From: JBDRED01 sp043820025 [NCBI: Elusimicrobiota bacterium] | GTDB lineage: Bacteria; RUG730; JBDRED01 | Assembly: GCA_043820025.1 (NCBI GenBank) | Contig: JBDRED010000002.1 | Coordinates: 1 to 28,595 of the forward strand | Length of the DNA: 28,595 nucleotides | Direction: 5' to 3' | Part shown: piece after piece, positions 17,566 through 25,591 of the stretch | How the letters are laid out: each line of letters starts with the position of its first letter | Position numbering within the stretch: the first letter of the stretch is position 1 | The notes under the pieces: model-generated | What the model was told of the DNA's origin: nothing | The model's input: the letters and a program-made list of their open reading frames with translations, nothing else | Databases searched by the model: none | Made by a program: the position numbers and the translations under genes

Positions 17566-20442
17566 ATGAAACAAATATTTACAGGCGCCTTTGGCTGTGG
17601 TAAAACCAAAAGCCTCATTAATATATATTTAGGCCTTATTGAATCCGGAAAGGGATCTCCGGATGAGATATTATTTCTAAGCTTAAATGAAAATAATATT
17701 AAGGATCGGGCCATGCCTATATTAAAAAATGTATTAAAGAACGGATGCGGCGAGCTATGGGTAGATTCTTACTCCTCATTTGCGAGAAAGATATTAAAAA
17801 AACATTCGCTTGAAGCCGGAGTTCCTCCTAACTTCGAGGTGCTGTCCGGGCTTGAGGAAAGGCTTTTATTGGAAAATGTAATTGAGCATGGCGTAAAGCT
17901 AAAACATTTTGAAGATGTAAAAAAGTATCCCGGGTTTATAAATTCAGTCGTGGACACAATAGACCTTATAAAGTTAAACGAGCAGAAATTTAAGGAGAGT
18001 AAGATTAAGGACGATAAAACCCTCTCCGAAAAATTCGATGATTTACTGCTTCTATATAACGCATACCAAAATGAGATCAAGAAAAAACAGCTGGTTGATT
18101 ATAAAGGCCTTGCGCTCCTTACATTAAATCTTTGGCAGTCTCATCCTGAGCTTTTGAAACTATATACAAATAAATTTAAATACCTAATAGTTGATGACAT
18201 AGAGGAAATAACATATGTTGACCAACAGCTTGTAGAAAGCCTTGCAGATAATATTCCAAACCTTTTATTCGCGGGAAATATTAACGGAAGTGTATTTAGA
18301 TTTAGAGGAGCTCAGGCTGAAAAATCATTGCCAAAGCTTATAGAAAAATACAGCCTCGAAAATATAAAATTAGAAAAAAACGAATCTGCGTTTAAGTATT
18401 CTTATAAGGTGTGCGAGTCAGAGACAGCTGAGGCAGAGTATGCCGCAAGGCAGGTAAGAGGTCTTGTGAAGAGCGGACAGTATAATTTCGAGGATATAGC
18501 GGTACTGCATAGAGATTTTAGCGGTAATGCCGCAATATTCAGGGATGTGTTTAATAGGTATATGATTCCATTTAACTTTGGAGGAAGCGAGGTTTTTTCT
18601 AACCCTCAAATCATACTTCTTATTTCAATATTAAAAATACTATATCTTAAAAAGCGCGGCAGAATTTATGACTGCAGCGACGAATGGTTTATATCTATAT
18701 GGAAGGCATTGCATATAGAAGAAGGCGCAGGAGATGATGCTTACAGGTTAAAGGAATATTGCGGTAATACTAAAGAAAACATATTCGTTCTGGCGCAAGA
18801 GATTGTCCTGGAGAAAAATGCAGAGAAATACAAAACCTTTCTTAATATTTTATCTGAAGGCTTTAAGGATAAGGCTGATAGATTTAACGAGTTTATTTTG
18901 AAATATGAAAATGATATAGAGAGGAGCGCAATATCCGATGTAATTAATAATTTAATATATGAGCTGGGTTTATGGGAATATGCGCTGGATAACCCTTGGC
19001 AGATAGATATTCTTCGAAGCTTTTATGATGTTGTGAAGGATTTTGACGCAATAGAAAGACGGTTTAACAATACAGAGTTAGAGCTTGAGAGATTTATTTA
19101 TCTCCTGGATAAGATGCTTTCCGCATATTCGCTGGAGACAAACGCTGATAATAATAATCAAAACAGTATTGATATTATTACTCCTCAGAAAGCTAAAGGA
19201 AAATATTATAAGGTAATATTCTTAACAGGCCTTGCAGAGGGTATAATGCCCAGGCAGTACAGAGAGAATGCGCTTCTAACAAACCATGAGATGTCGGTTT
19301 TAAATATTGCAACAATACATAATATAGATGAGTTTTTAGTACAGGAAGAGACAATGTTTAATGTTAGTATCACGCGGTATACGGAAAAATTATTTCTATC
19401 ATATCCGAAATCAAGCGGCTTGCAGAAAGATTTAAGCGCATCGTCATTTTTACAATCTAAGATAAATGCCGGCGATCTTTGCTCCGCAGAAGAGGATATA
19501 TACTGCAAAGATGATATTGTCTCCAGCGATATAAATATTAATGATGTTCAGACAAATGCAGAGCTTGAGTTGTTTAAGATAAAGAATGGTATTATAGAAT
19601 TTAAAGAAAATAGCATAATCCGCGCCAAACAATCTGACATCTTGAATGATTTTGCATTTTCAGCATCTTCATTAAAGTTATTTAACGAATGTCCCGCTAA
19701 ATTTATGTTCGATAAGATTCTTAAAATAAAACAGCCTGAAAACGCGAGTCTTATTTTTGGCACAATTGTCCATTCTATTCTCGAAGAGTTTCATAGAATG
19801 TATAACGAGTCGGTTAAAACCGGCGATCTAAAGACAAAAGAATATGCAAAGGAATTAATTGAGAAACATTTCAATCTAAACAGAGCAAAGTTTGTAAGTA
19901 AGGGCGATTTTGACTGGTATAAAAAGAGAGCGGAGAATATAATGGCGGATTACGCGGAAGATCTAGAGGAGTACGGCGATTGGAAGATTACTGCGCTCGA
20001 GAAATCATTCGATGTAAATTTCGAGGGGCATAAAATAAAAGGCAGGGTAGACAGAATAGATGAAAATAATTCAGGCGAACTTAGGATAATAGATTACAAA
20101 ACCAATAAGAGTAATGTTCCAATGGAGACTGCTTTAAAGACTGCCGTAAAAAAAGGCGATGATTATCAGCCGGTGATTTATTATTATGCGATGCGCGAGC
20201 TGTATGGGGATAAGGTAAAGAGTATGATTTATCATTGGCTTCAAAAGAAAACCGGCAAGAAGCTGGCAAAGCTTAGTTTTGACGAGGAAGAGATGGAAGA
20301 TGTTTTAAGGCAGGGGTTGGAGCATTTACGAAGTATATTGAATGAGATTAATAAGAGTAAGTTTTTATCAAAGCCAAAGAATCATTATAACTGCGGTAAA
20401 TGTTATTATAACTTACTCTGCGAAACGAGTTTATTAGAATAA
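17566..20442 (+). CDS. AddB-like helicase-nuclease subunit with PD-(D/E)XK nuclease and Fe-S signature
   Basis: 958 residues. N-terminal Walker A GAFGCGKT (7-14) with UvrD-like layout. The motif II position reads LIVDDIEE (D210-E214) where active UvrD-type motors have DExxD, and motif III is GNINGSVFRFRGA. The arginine motif 'NxRS' is absent, while 'SITRYTEKLFL' remains, so this motor is probably weak or inactive. The C-terminal part is a RecB-type nuclease: GTIVH, GRVDRID (D829), IIDYK (D843, K845) and QPVIY. Cys709 plus CxxCx5C (943, 946, 952) matches the spacing of the AddB Fe-S cluster. It is expected to resect double-strand breaks together with the product of the next gene, 157 bases downstream. 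Start: ATG with a promoter directly in front. AdnA or another RecB-like subunit is the alternative name. Confidence 0.82.
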   Translation: MKQIFTGAFGCGKTKSLINIYLGLIESGKGSPDEILFLSLNENNIKDRAMPILKNVLKNGCGELWVDSYSSFARKILKKHSLEAGVPPNFEVLSGLEERLLLENVIEHGVKLKHFEDVKKYPGFINSVVDTIDLIKLNEQKFKESKIKDDKTLSEKFDDLLLLYNAYQNEIKKKQLVDYKGLALLTLNLWQSHPELLKLYTNKFKYLIVDDIEEITYVDQQLVESLADNIPNLLFAGNINGSVFRFRGAQAEKSLPKLIEKYSLENIKLEKNESAFKYSYKVCESETAEAEYAARQVRGLVKSGQYNFEDIAVLHRDFSGNAAIFRDVFNRYMIPFNFGGSEVFSNPQIILLISILKILYLKKRGRIYDCSDEWFISIWKALHIEEGAGDDAYRLKEYCGNTKENIFVLAQEIVLEKNAEKYKTFLNILSEGFKDKADRFNEFILKYENDIERSAISDVINNLIYELGLWEYALDNPWQIDILRSFYDVVKDFDAIERRFNNTELELERFIYLLDKMLSAYSLETNADNNNQNSIDIITPQKAKGKYYKVIFLTGLAEGIMPRQYRENALLTNHEMSVLNIATIHNIDEFLVQEETMFNVSITRYTEKLFLSYPKSSGLQKDLSASSFLQSKINAGDLCSAEEDIYCKDDIVSSDININDVQTNAELELFKIKNGIIEFKENSIIRAKQSDILNDFAFSASSLKLFNECPAKFMFDKILKIKQPENASLIFGTIVHSILEEFHRMYNESVKTGDLKTKEYAKELIEKHFNLNRAKFVSKGDFDWYKKRAENIMADYAEDLEEYGDWKITALEKSFDVNFEGHKIKGRVDRIDENNSGELRIIDYKTNKSNVPMETALKTAVKKGDDYQPVIYYYAMRELYGDKVKSMIYHWLQKKTGKKLAKLSFDEEEMEDVLRQGLEHLRSILNEINKSKFLSKPKNHYNCGKCYYNLLCETSLLE

Positions 20443-20507
20443 ACGCGTAGGGGCGCGGCGAAAGGAACTTATTGGATTAAAGTATGGTTATCCTGAGTAA
20501 TCTTTCG

Positions 20508-20583
20508 TCATCCTGAGCGAAGCGAAGGATTTTCGTTAGAGAAACCATTATCGGAGATTCTTCCGGCAGGGGGACTGTCCCTT
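20508..20583. repeat. Two intergenic palindromic repeats between the helicase-nuclease genes
   Basis: TCATCCTGAGCGAAGCGAAGG and the following AT (20508-20530) form the common ATCCT...AGGAT mobile palindrome; a partial 'tatcctgag' lies just before it. A single GGGGGACTGTCCC (20571-20583 region) follows. No promoter or terminator is clear in the 157-base gap. Confidence 0.65.
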
Positions 20584-20599
20584 CTGAAGCCAAAGGGAT

Positions 20600-23500
20600 G
20601 TGTTAAAGCTTATGAACAAAACACTAACAGATCAGCAAAAAGAAGCAATAAATGCGCTTAACGGAATCGTATGCTTATCCGCAGGCCCCGGATGCGGCAA
20701 AACATTCGTCCTTGTAGAGCGGTATTTTGCTATTATACAAAAACTTTTAGATGACGGTATAGGTCTGCCTGACGCGCTTAACTCGATTCTGGCTGTAACT
20801 TTCACAAATAAGGCAAGCCGCGAGATGCAGGAGCGTGTCCGGCTGAGATTATCTTCATTTGATGATACATTAACAGCGTCCGAGATAGAAAGCCTTATGC
20901 AAAATACGCGTATATCTACAATCGACTCATGGGCTTTGAGATTGTTGAAAGACAAATCATTAAGTATTGGAATAGATCCGTCGTTTAAGATAGTTGACCC
21001 TGCTATGATGCGCAGCCGCTTTATTAAGGAATCAAGGCCATATTTAGATAATATAAGTTTTGAACAGCTTAATTTAGATAAAAATATCGATGGCTTTTTG
21101 CATGATGTATTCAAGTTTATATCGCGTTTAAAGTGCCTTTTGCTCATTCCGTCAGATTTTAAAAAAATTATAAAGGATAATAATAATCTAAATGCTGATG
21201 ATTTAAAGATAGCTGAGCTAATAGCGGATCTTTATAGAATGTATGAAGAGAGCTTAGCAAAAAATAATCAGATCGATTTTGGAAATCTATTGTTCATGAT
21301 TAACCATGCGCTAAAGAAATATCCTGATATAGTATTATCTTCGGAAAAGAATATCAAATATATGCTTATTGACGAATACCAGGATATTAATGACGGCCAG
21401 GATATGATATTGAGAAGAATTTCAAAGTCTGTGCGCGGAGATGAAGACGAAAATTATTTTATTGTAGGAGATATAGGCCAGTCAATATACGGCTTTAGGA
21501 ATGCAAACTATAAAAATATGCTTTCATACAAGACAGATAAGGCTGATACAGCGCTTAATCTATCTATAAATTTCAGATCAACCAAGAATATCATAAATCT
21601 TATTAATAAATTCTTCAATTCATTTGACACTATTTCCCCCTCTCTATCAAGAGAGGGGGGTGTTTCTTCCGGAATGAGTGGAAACGAAATCTTTCAAAAA
21701 TTAGATACCTTAGACTCAGTAGAAGACGGAGAAAAGATTGAAATAATCTGCGAAGATTCAATGCAGAATGAAGCGCTAACCATAGCAAAACGCGTTCGAG
21801 AACTCGTAAACGACGGCTATAATCCAAAAGATATTAAGATACTATTCAGAGGATTAGGAGAGGCAGTCTGGGTCTATGCTGAAGCATTAGATAGATATAA
21901 TGTTCCTTTTACTGTTATCGGGCCTGCAGGCTTTGATAAGAGAAGCGAGATACGCGATTTCCGGGCAATGTTTAAGGTGTTAATAAATCCATTAGACGAT
22001 ATTGCAGCGGTACGAGTATTAAAATCAAGTGTTTTTGGGCTTACAAACTATGATCTAATGGCGCTCTGTCAAAAATATAAATCAAATAAGAATGAACATA
22101 TTTACGATACTATAAAAAGCGCTCTATCAAAGGACGATCTTGGCGAAGGCCTTAAAGTGTCCTTAAGTAAATATATAAAATATTTGAAAGATATGGATAA
22201 GATCTTAAATATAGGATCTTTAAGCAGGGTATTCGACGAGATTATAAGCTCGACAGGTTATGGCCTTTATATAAGAACGCTTCCCGGGACGGATTATTTA
22301 AGATGTTTGGATAGCATAGATACCATGCGTTCTATAATATTAAGTTACAATAAGGATGAGGTATTTGGAACGCTCGAGGGATTTCTTGCATATTACGATG
22401 AAATAGCAAAAGGAGGGTTTACGGGATTCAATGAGATAGACCTGCAGGCTGTAGAGAATGTCGCGCTTATGACTGTTCATCAGTCAAAGGGCCTGGAATT
22501 TCCTGTTGTAATAACAGCAGGCGTAGCGCAACGCAGATTCCCGTCGCCAAATAAGCATGGCGACTATCATTTGAATAATGAAAAAGGATTCATAATAAAA
22601 AATGAAGACAAGGAATCATTATATGATAAGTTTCTCAAGGACGAGCTGGATAGAGAACATATGATGGAAGAAGAAAGAATATTTTATGTTGCATTATCGC
22701 GCGCTAAAAAGAAGTTGATCGTATCAGGCTATAAGGATAAGAAGGGGAAATTAAGCGGGTTTATGGCCGGATTAATTAAGGATGATGACGGCAAATATAT
22801 TCCAAACAGCGAGCTTAAGGATATTGTTTATATGTATGATAAAACAAAAACGCAGATTGAAAATAGACCAACAGAATATGCAGAAGATAAAATGTGCGCG
22901 ATTGACGAGGAACTTAGTAAAATTTCCTTTAATCTTTATGATAAAGTTAAGATAGATTACGAAAGAAATAAACAGGATACATTCTCCGTCAGTAGTTTAG
23001 AATTGTATAATGAATGCCCGTATAAATATTATTTAAGATATGTATTGCGTATTCCGGAACATTCCCCCTGTCATCCTGAACTTGTTTCAGGATCTACGCA
23101 GGTTTTTATAAATCTTGATCCGATCACTTTCGGAAACATAGTCCATAAATTCTACGAATATTGTTCTACTGTTGAAAAATATCCGGGACAGTCCCCGGAT
23201 GCGGGACTGTCCCCTCTGAAGACAGGGATGTCTGTAATTTCCGGCCGCTTGTCTAAAGATTCCAAGATACTTTTTAAATCTATCGCCCAAGACTTTGGCG
23301 TAAAATGGACAGATGAACTAGAGAAAAAATTCGATAAAATTTATGAATACATTAAAAATGATAAATCAAAGATCACGGCTGTTGAAAAGAATTTTGTTTG
23401 GAATGTTGGCAGAGCTTTTGTTAGAGGCACAATAGATAGAATCGATCAAAATGATAATGGAACTGTAAATATTGTTGATTATAAGACCGGAGCTAACCCA

Positions 23501-23752
23501 AATAAGGAAAAATATGCGCTTTCAATGAATATTTACGCAGAAGCGCTTGAAAAGATTTGGAATTATAGGGTTGATAGGTTGCAGTTAGTTTACCCTTTGT
23601 CGGAAAAATCAAAGATACTGCAGGTTGATAAGATAGAAAATATAGAAGAACCGGTAAGTAATATTATAGAAAAGATAAGAGATGGGAAGTTTGATAAGAA
23701 TGAATCAAAATTATGCGAAATCTGCGAATACAAAAGCATATGTATTAAATAG
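20600..23752 (+). CDS. AddA-like UvrD-family helicase-nuclease with Fe-S signature and three in-frame palindromic repeats
   Basis: 1050 residues with a full set of UvrD motifs: GPGCGKT (29-35), AVTFTNKAS, LIDEYQD (DEYQD 258-262), VGDIGQSIYGFR, NFRSTKNI, TVHQSKGLEFPVV and EEERIFYVALSRA. The C-terminal nuclease has GNIVH, GTIDRID (D946) and VDYKT (D960, K962); the usual Gln before the Tyr of 'QxxxY' is Ser (SMNIY). Cys806 with CxxCx5C (1039, 1042, 1048) predicts an Fe-S cluster here too; classic AddA lacks it, so an AdnAB-like arrangement is possible. Three repeat-derived insertions lie near residues 346-354, 824-832 and 862-872. Start is uncertain: GTG 20600 has AAAGGG only two bases before it, while in-frame ATG 20612 is 14 bases away. 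It pairs with the upstream AddB-like gene. Confidence 0.85.
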   Translation: MLKLMNKTLTDQQKEAINALNGIVCLSAGPGCGKTFVLVERYFAIIQKLLDDGIGLPDALNSILAVTFTNKASREMQERVRLRLSSFDDTLTASEIESLMQNTRISTIDSWALRLLKDKSLSIGIDPSFKIVDPAMMRSRFIKESRPYLDNISFEQLNLDKNIDGFLHDVFKFISRLKCLLLIPSDFKKIIKDNNNLNADDLKIAELIADLYRMYEESLAKNNQIDFGNLLFMINHALKKYPDIVLSSEKNIKYMLIDEYQDINDGQDMILRRISKSVRGDEDENYFIVGDIGQSIYGFRNANYKNMLSYKTDKADTALNLSINFRSTKNIINLINKFFNSFDTISPSLSREGGVSSGMSGNEIFQKLDTLDSVEDGEKIEIICEDSMQNEALTIAKRVRELVNDGYNPKDIKILFRGLGEAVWVYAEALDRYNVPFTVIGPAGFDKRSEIRDFRAMFKVLINPLDDIAAVRVLKSSVFGLTNYDLMALCQKYKSNKNEHIYDTIKSALSKDDLGEGLKVSLSKYIKYLKDMDKILNIGSLSRVFDEIISSTGYGLYIRTLPGTDYLRCLDSIDTMRSIILSYNKDEVFGTLEGFLAYYDEIAKGGFTGFNEIDLQAVENVALMTVHQSKGLEFPVVITAGVAQRRFPSPNKHGDYHLNNEKGFIIKNEDKESLYDKFLKDELDREHMMEEERIFYVALSRAKKKLIVSGYKDKKGKLSGFMAGLIKDDDGKYIPNSELKDIVYMYDKTKTQIENRPTEYAEDKMCAIDEELSKISFNLYDKVKIDYERNKQDTFSVSSLELYNECPYKYYLRYVLRIPEHSPCHPELVSGSTQVFINLDPITFGNIVHKFYEYCSTVEKYPGQSPDAGLSPLKTGMSVISGRLSKDSKILFKSIAQDFGVKWTDELEKKFDKIYEYIKNDKSKITAVEKNFVWNVGRAFVRGTIDRIDQNDNGTVNIVDYKTGANPNKEKYALSMNIYAEALEKIWNYRVDRLQLVYPLSEKSKILQVDKIENIEEPVSNIIEKIRDGKFDKNESKLCEICEYKSICIK
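21636..21659. repeat. Palindromic repeat inside CDS (CCCCCTCTCT stem)
   Basis: CCCCCTCTCT and AGAGAGGGGG form a 10-bp stem around a four-base loop, read in frame as SPSLSREGG. It lies between helicase motifs, after NFRSTKNIINL, where a surface loop can be expected. Confidence 0.75.
23070..23096. repeat. Palindromic repeat inside CDS encoding HPELVSGS
   Basis: ATCCTGAA (23073-23080) and TTCAGGAT (23086-23093) flank CTTGT. Translated as CHPELVSGST, a peptide well known from genomes rich in this repeat. It lies just after the first Fe-S cysteine region of the nuclease domain. Confidence 0.8.
23185..23214. repeat. GGGACTGTCCC-family repeat inside CDS
   Basis: GGGACAGTCCCC (23185-23196) and GGGACTGTCCCC (23203-23214), read as GQSPDAGLSPL. 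Related to the PorV-like tail repeat and to the intergenic arrays. Confidence 0.8.
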
Positions 23753-23817
23753 AGCAGTGGCAATTCAAATTTCCACGGGGATATTCCTTAAGGTAGGATT
23801 TATCACAACCACTCTGC

Positions 23818-23846
23818 TTGCATTGTTTTAATGCATAAATTATAAT
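23818..23846 (+). promoter_or_regulatory. Sigma70-type promoter giving a predicted leaderless mRNA
   Basis: TTGCAT (23818-23823), 17-base spacer, TATAAT (23841-23846), then six bases to ATG 23853, so +1 should fall on the ATG. The spacers here and at 17538-17554 share TGTTTT and GCATAAAT. No ribosome site is visible. Confidence 0.75.
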
Positions 23847-23852
23847 AACTCG

Positions 23853-24788
23853 ATGAAACTTATTAAACCATTTTTAATCATCATTATGACAATAATAATC
23901 TGTAATAGCTTATCCTACGCCTTTATCGTTTATAAATACGAAACGTCAAATTCCGGTATAGAATGCGAGATTGACCCTTATTATTCTTACTCTGAATTCT
24001 ACCGCGCATTTGGGGCAGAGATACCAATCTATGATACTAGTAATGAGATATATATTTACAAAGATCTTTTTAAAAAATCATTCATACCGAAATTAATATT
24101 ATTCGAAATAAGCGTCTATCCTGCGCCGTATATAGGAACATATATTAAGCGCGCGCATCGAGACATATATGATACATTCCAAATAAATGATTCGTTGAAT
24201 CTTATCCAAGCTATAACCATAGGTTTTGAAGAGCCTTATGCTTTTTCTGTGTTTTTTGGGAATATAGCGCGTTTTAAAGATACCGCAAAAAAAGACAAGG
24301 CGCAAGGAAAGGCTTATATGGGATATCTTATAAGCGCAGGCGGGTATCACATAAAAAGTAACGAACTTATAGAGACAAAATGGACAGAGTTTGAATGGAA
24401 GGTTAAGGGCGAGCATAAGAGCGAGATCAAAAAGATGTCTTGGAGTTTTCGAATAGGCGCTAAGATATTTCAAAGCAGAGATATAAATGATACGCTCTAT
24501 ATTTCTCTGAAACGAAATCGTGTAGATTATAATGATACAGTAATTTCGATGTTCAAAAACAGCAGTTTCGAATGGATATACAGGTTTGAGAGCCGCACAT
24601 ATAATCCTGAAAGTATTACGATACTTTTTGGCAAGTCTTTTCCGTTTAAACGATCAAAGAAATCATTAAATCTGAGCATTGGAGCTGTATGGGAGATTGG
24701 CAGTAGATATAAAGGTTCGCTTGGCTGGCTGAATGATGAGGATAAGAGCGATTTCCAGATAATAATCCGCCCCGGATTTCAGTTTTAA
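23853..24788 (+). CDS. Secreted, probably outer-membrane barrel protein of unknown function
   Basis: 311 residues. A signal peptide (KPFLIIIMTIIICNSLSYA) is followed by alternating beta-like segments: ISVYPAPYIGTYI, ITIGFEEPYAFSVFFGNIA, WSFRIGAKIF, FEWIYRFESR, SITILFGKSFPF, LNLSIGAVWEIGS. It ends FQIIIRPGFQF, whose terminal Phe fits the outer-membrane insertion signal. I recognise no named family. The start is fixed by the promoter six bases upstream, which leaves no room for a leader; translation would begin on a leaderless mRNA. It stands alone: the next gene has its own promoter 10 bases after this stop codon. Confidence 0.65.
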   Translation: MKLIKPFLIIIMTIIICNSLSYAFIVYKYETSNSGIECEIDPYYSYSEFYRAFGAEIPIYDTSNEIYIYKDLFKKSFIPKLILFEISVYPAPYIGTYIKRAHRDIYDTFQINDSLNLIQAITIGFEEPYAFSVFFGNIARFKDTAKKDKAQGKAYMGYLISAGGYHIKSNELIETKWTEFEWKVKGEHKSEIKKMSWSFRIGAKIFQSRDINDTLYISLKRNRVDYNDTVISMFKNSSFEWIYRFESRTYNPESITILFGKSFPFKRSKKSLNLSIGAVWEIGSRYKGSLGWLNDEDKSDFQIIIRPGFQF

Positions 24789-24797
24789 TTCTATTTC

Positions 24798-24827
24798 TTG
24801 CAAACAAGCATAATGTTATATTATAAT
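24798..24827 (+). promoter_or_regulatory. Sigma70-type promoter upstream of the GyrI-like/ANTAR pair
   Basis: TTGCAA (24798-24803), an 18-base spacer and TATAAT (24822-24827). Its transcript would have a ~168-base leader before ATG 25002, filled by repeat hairpins. Confidence 0.6.
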
Positions 24828-24874
24828 AATCTGGAATTCAGATGGTATAGGATTAGAAGATATTTCTTGTTTTT

Positions 24875-24948
24875 GTCATCCCGGACTTGATCCGGGATCT
24901 TCGAGAAACTAATATCTCTCGATGTAGCGAAGGGTCTTTAGACTCTTC
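24875..24948. repeat. Palindromic repeat pair in the leader of the GyrI-like gene
   Basis: ATCCCGGA and TCCGGGAT form a stem around CTTGA (24879-24899), the widespread 'gtcatcccggacttgat' repeat. A second hairpin GAAGGGTCT / AGACTCTTC (24929-24948, one G-U pair) follows. Neither is followed by a T-run, so they are not intrinsic terminators. Confidence 0.6.
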
Positions 24949-25001
24949 AAACAGAGAAATAAACCAAGGTTAGTATATTTAACTCAATTGGAGGGAAAAC
25001 A

Positions 25002-25565
25002 ATGAAAAAACTTTTTATAATTCTTGGAATAATCGCGGCGCTTCTGATGTTATGGCTTGGCAGTCAGGGCGTTTTTAGAAATGTTGAGATAGAAGAAGGA
25101 TATAAAGGCCCGTTCACACTTGTTTATGAAGTCCATATCGGAGATTATAAGGAAGTTGGAAATATACAAAATAGATTATATAAGTCGCTTATGGAAGATA
25201 ATATTGATTGTACGCAGGGATTTGGAATTTATTATGATAATCCGGCGAAGGTAAAGCCTGAGGAATTAAGGGCTATTACAGGCTGTATTGTGCCTGCGAT
25301 TTTTAAGGTGCGTCTCGAAAAATTGGGAAATGTGTATAAAGTTAAGAATATTCCTCAGACTAAATGCGTTGGTTCAACATTTCCGTTTAAGAATATGGCG
25401 TCAATAATAATTGGAATAATGAAGGTTTATCCAAAACTTCAAATTTATATCGAGAGGAATAATTTGCAGACAGGCCCGGCTATGGAAATATATGATGTTC
25501 CAAACAAAAAAATCGAATATTTATTTCCTATAGAAAATCTTGATAGCTTTGCGGAAAATTTTTAG
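25002..25565 (+). CDS. Membrane-anchored GyrI-like-domain protein resembling TEX264
   Basis: 187 residues. One N-terminal membrane helix (about 4-24, LFIILGIIAALLMLWLGSQG) is followed at once by a GyrI-like small-molecule-binding fold: VEIEEGYKGPFTLVYEVHIGDYKEV (starting near residue 29), GFGIYYDNPAKVKPEELRAITG, VGSTFPFKNMASIIIGIMKV, and AMEIYD. From memory, human TEX264 has the same order: an N-terminal membrane helix, 'GVEV', 'YKFHMGLYGETG', 'YYDNPHMVP', 'ATFPY', 'HPALDTYIKE' and 'LEIY'. GyrI-like domains bind small molecules or proteins; the ligand here is unknown. GGAGG lies seven bases before the ATG. The GAF-ANTAR gene starts 26 bases after the stop, so the two are probably an operon. 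Confidence 0.75.
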   Translation: MKKLFIILGIIAALLMLWLGSQGVFRNVEIEEGYKGPFTLVYEVHIGDYKEVGNIQNRLYKSLMEDNIDCTQGFGIYYDNPAKVKPEELRAITGCIVPAIFKVRLEKLGNVYKVKNIPQTKCVGSTFPFKNMASIIIGIMKVYPKLQIYIERNNLQTGPAMEIYDVPNKKIEYLFPIENLDSFAENF

Positions 25566-25591
25566 TTTTAAACAAAAGGGAGAATATTAAT

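Noticed and set aside
23753-23817. Terminator after the AddA-like gene (AGCAGTGG ... CCACTCTGCT)
   Set aside because: The arms match imperfectly, are about 50 bases apart and are not followed by a T-run.
24929-24948. ANTAR hexaloop hairpin or terminator in the leader of the GyrI-like gene
   Set aside because: The hairpin has a two-base loop, no A1/G4 hexaloop and no T-run.
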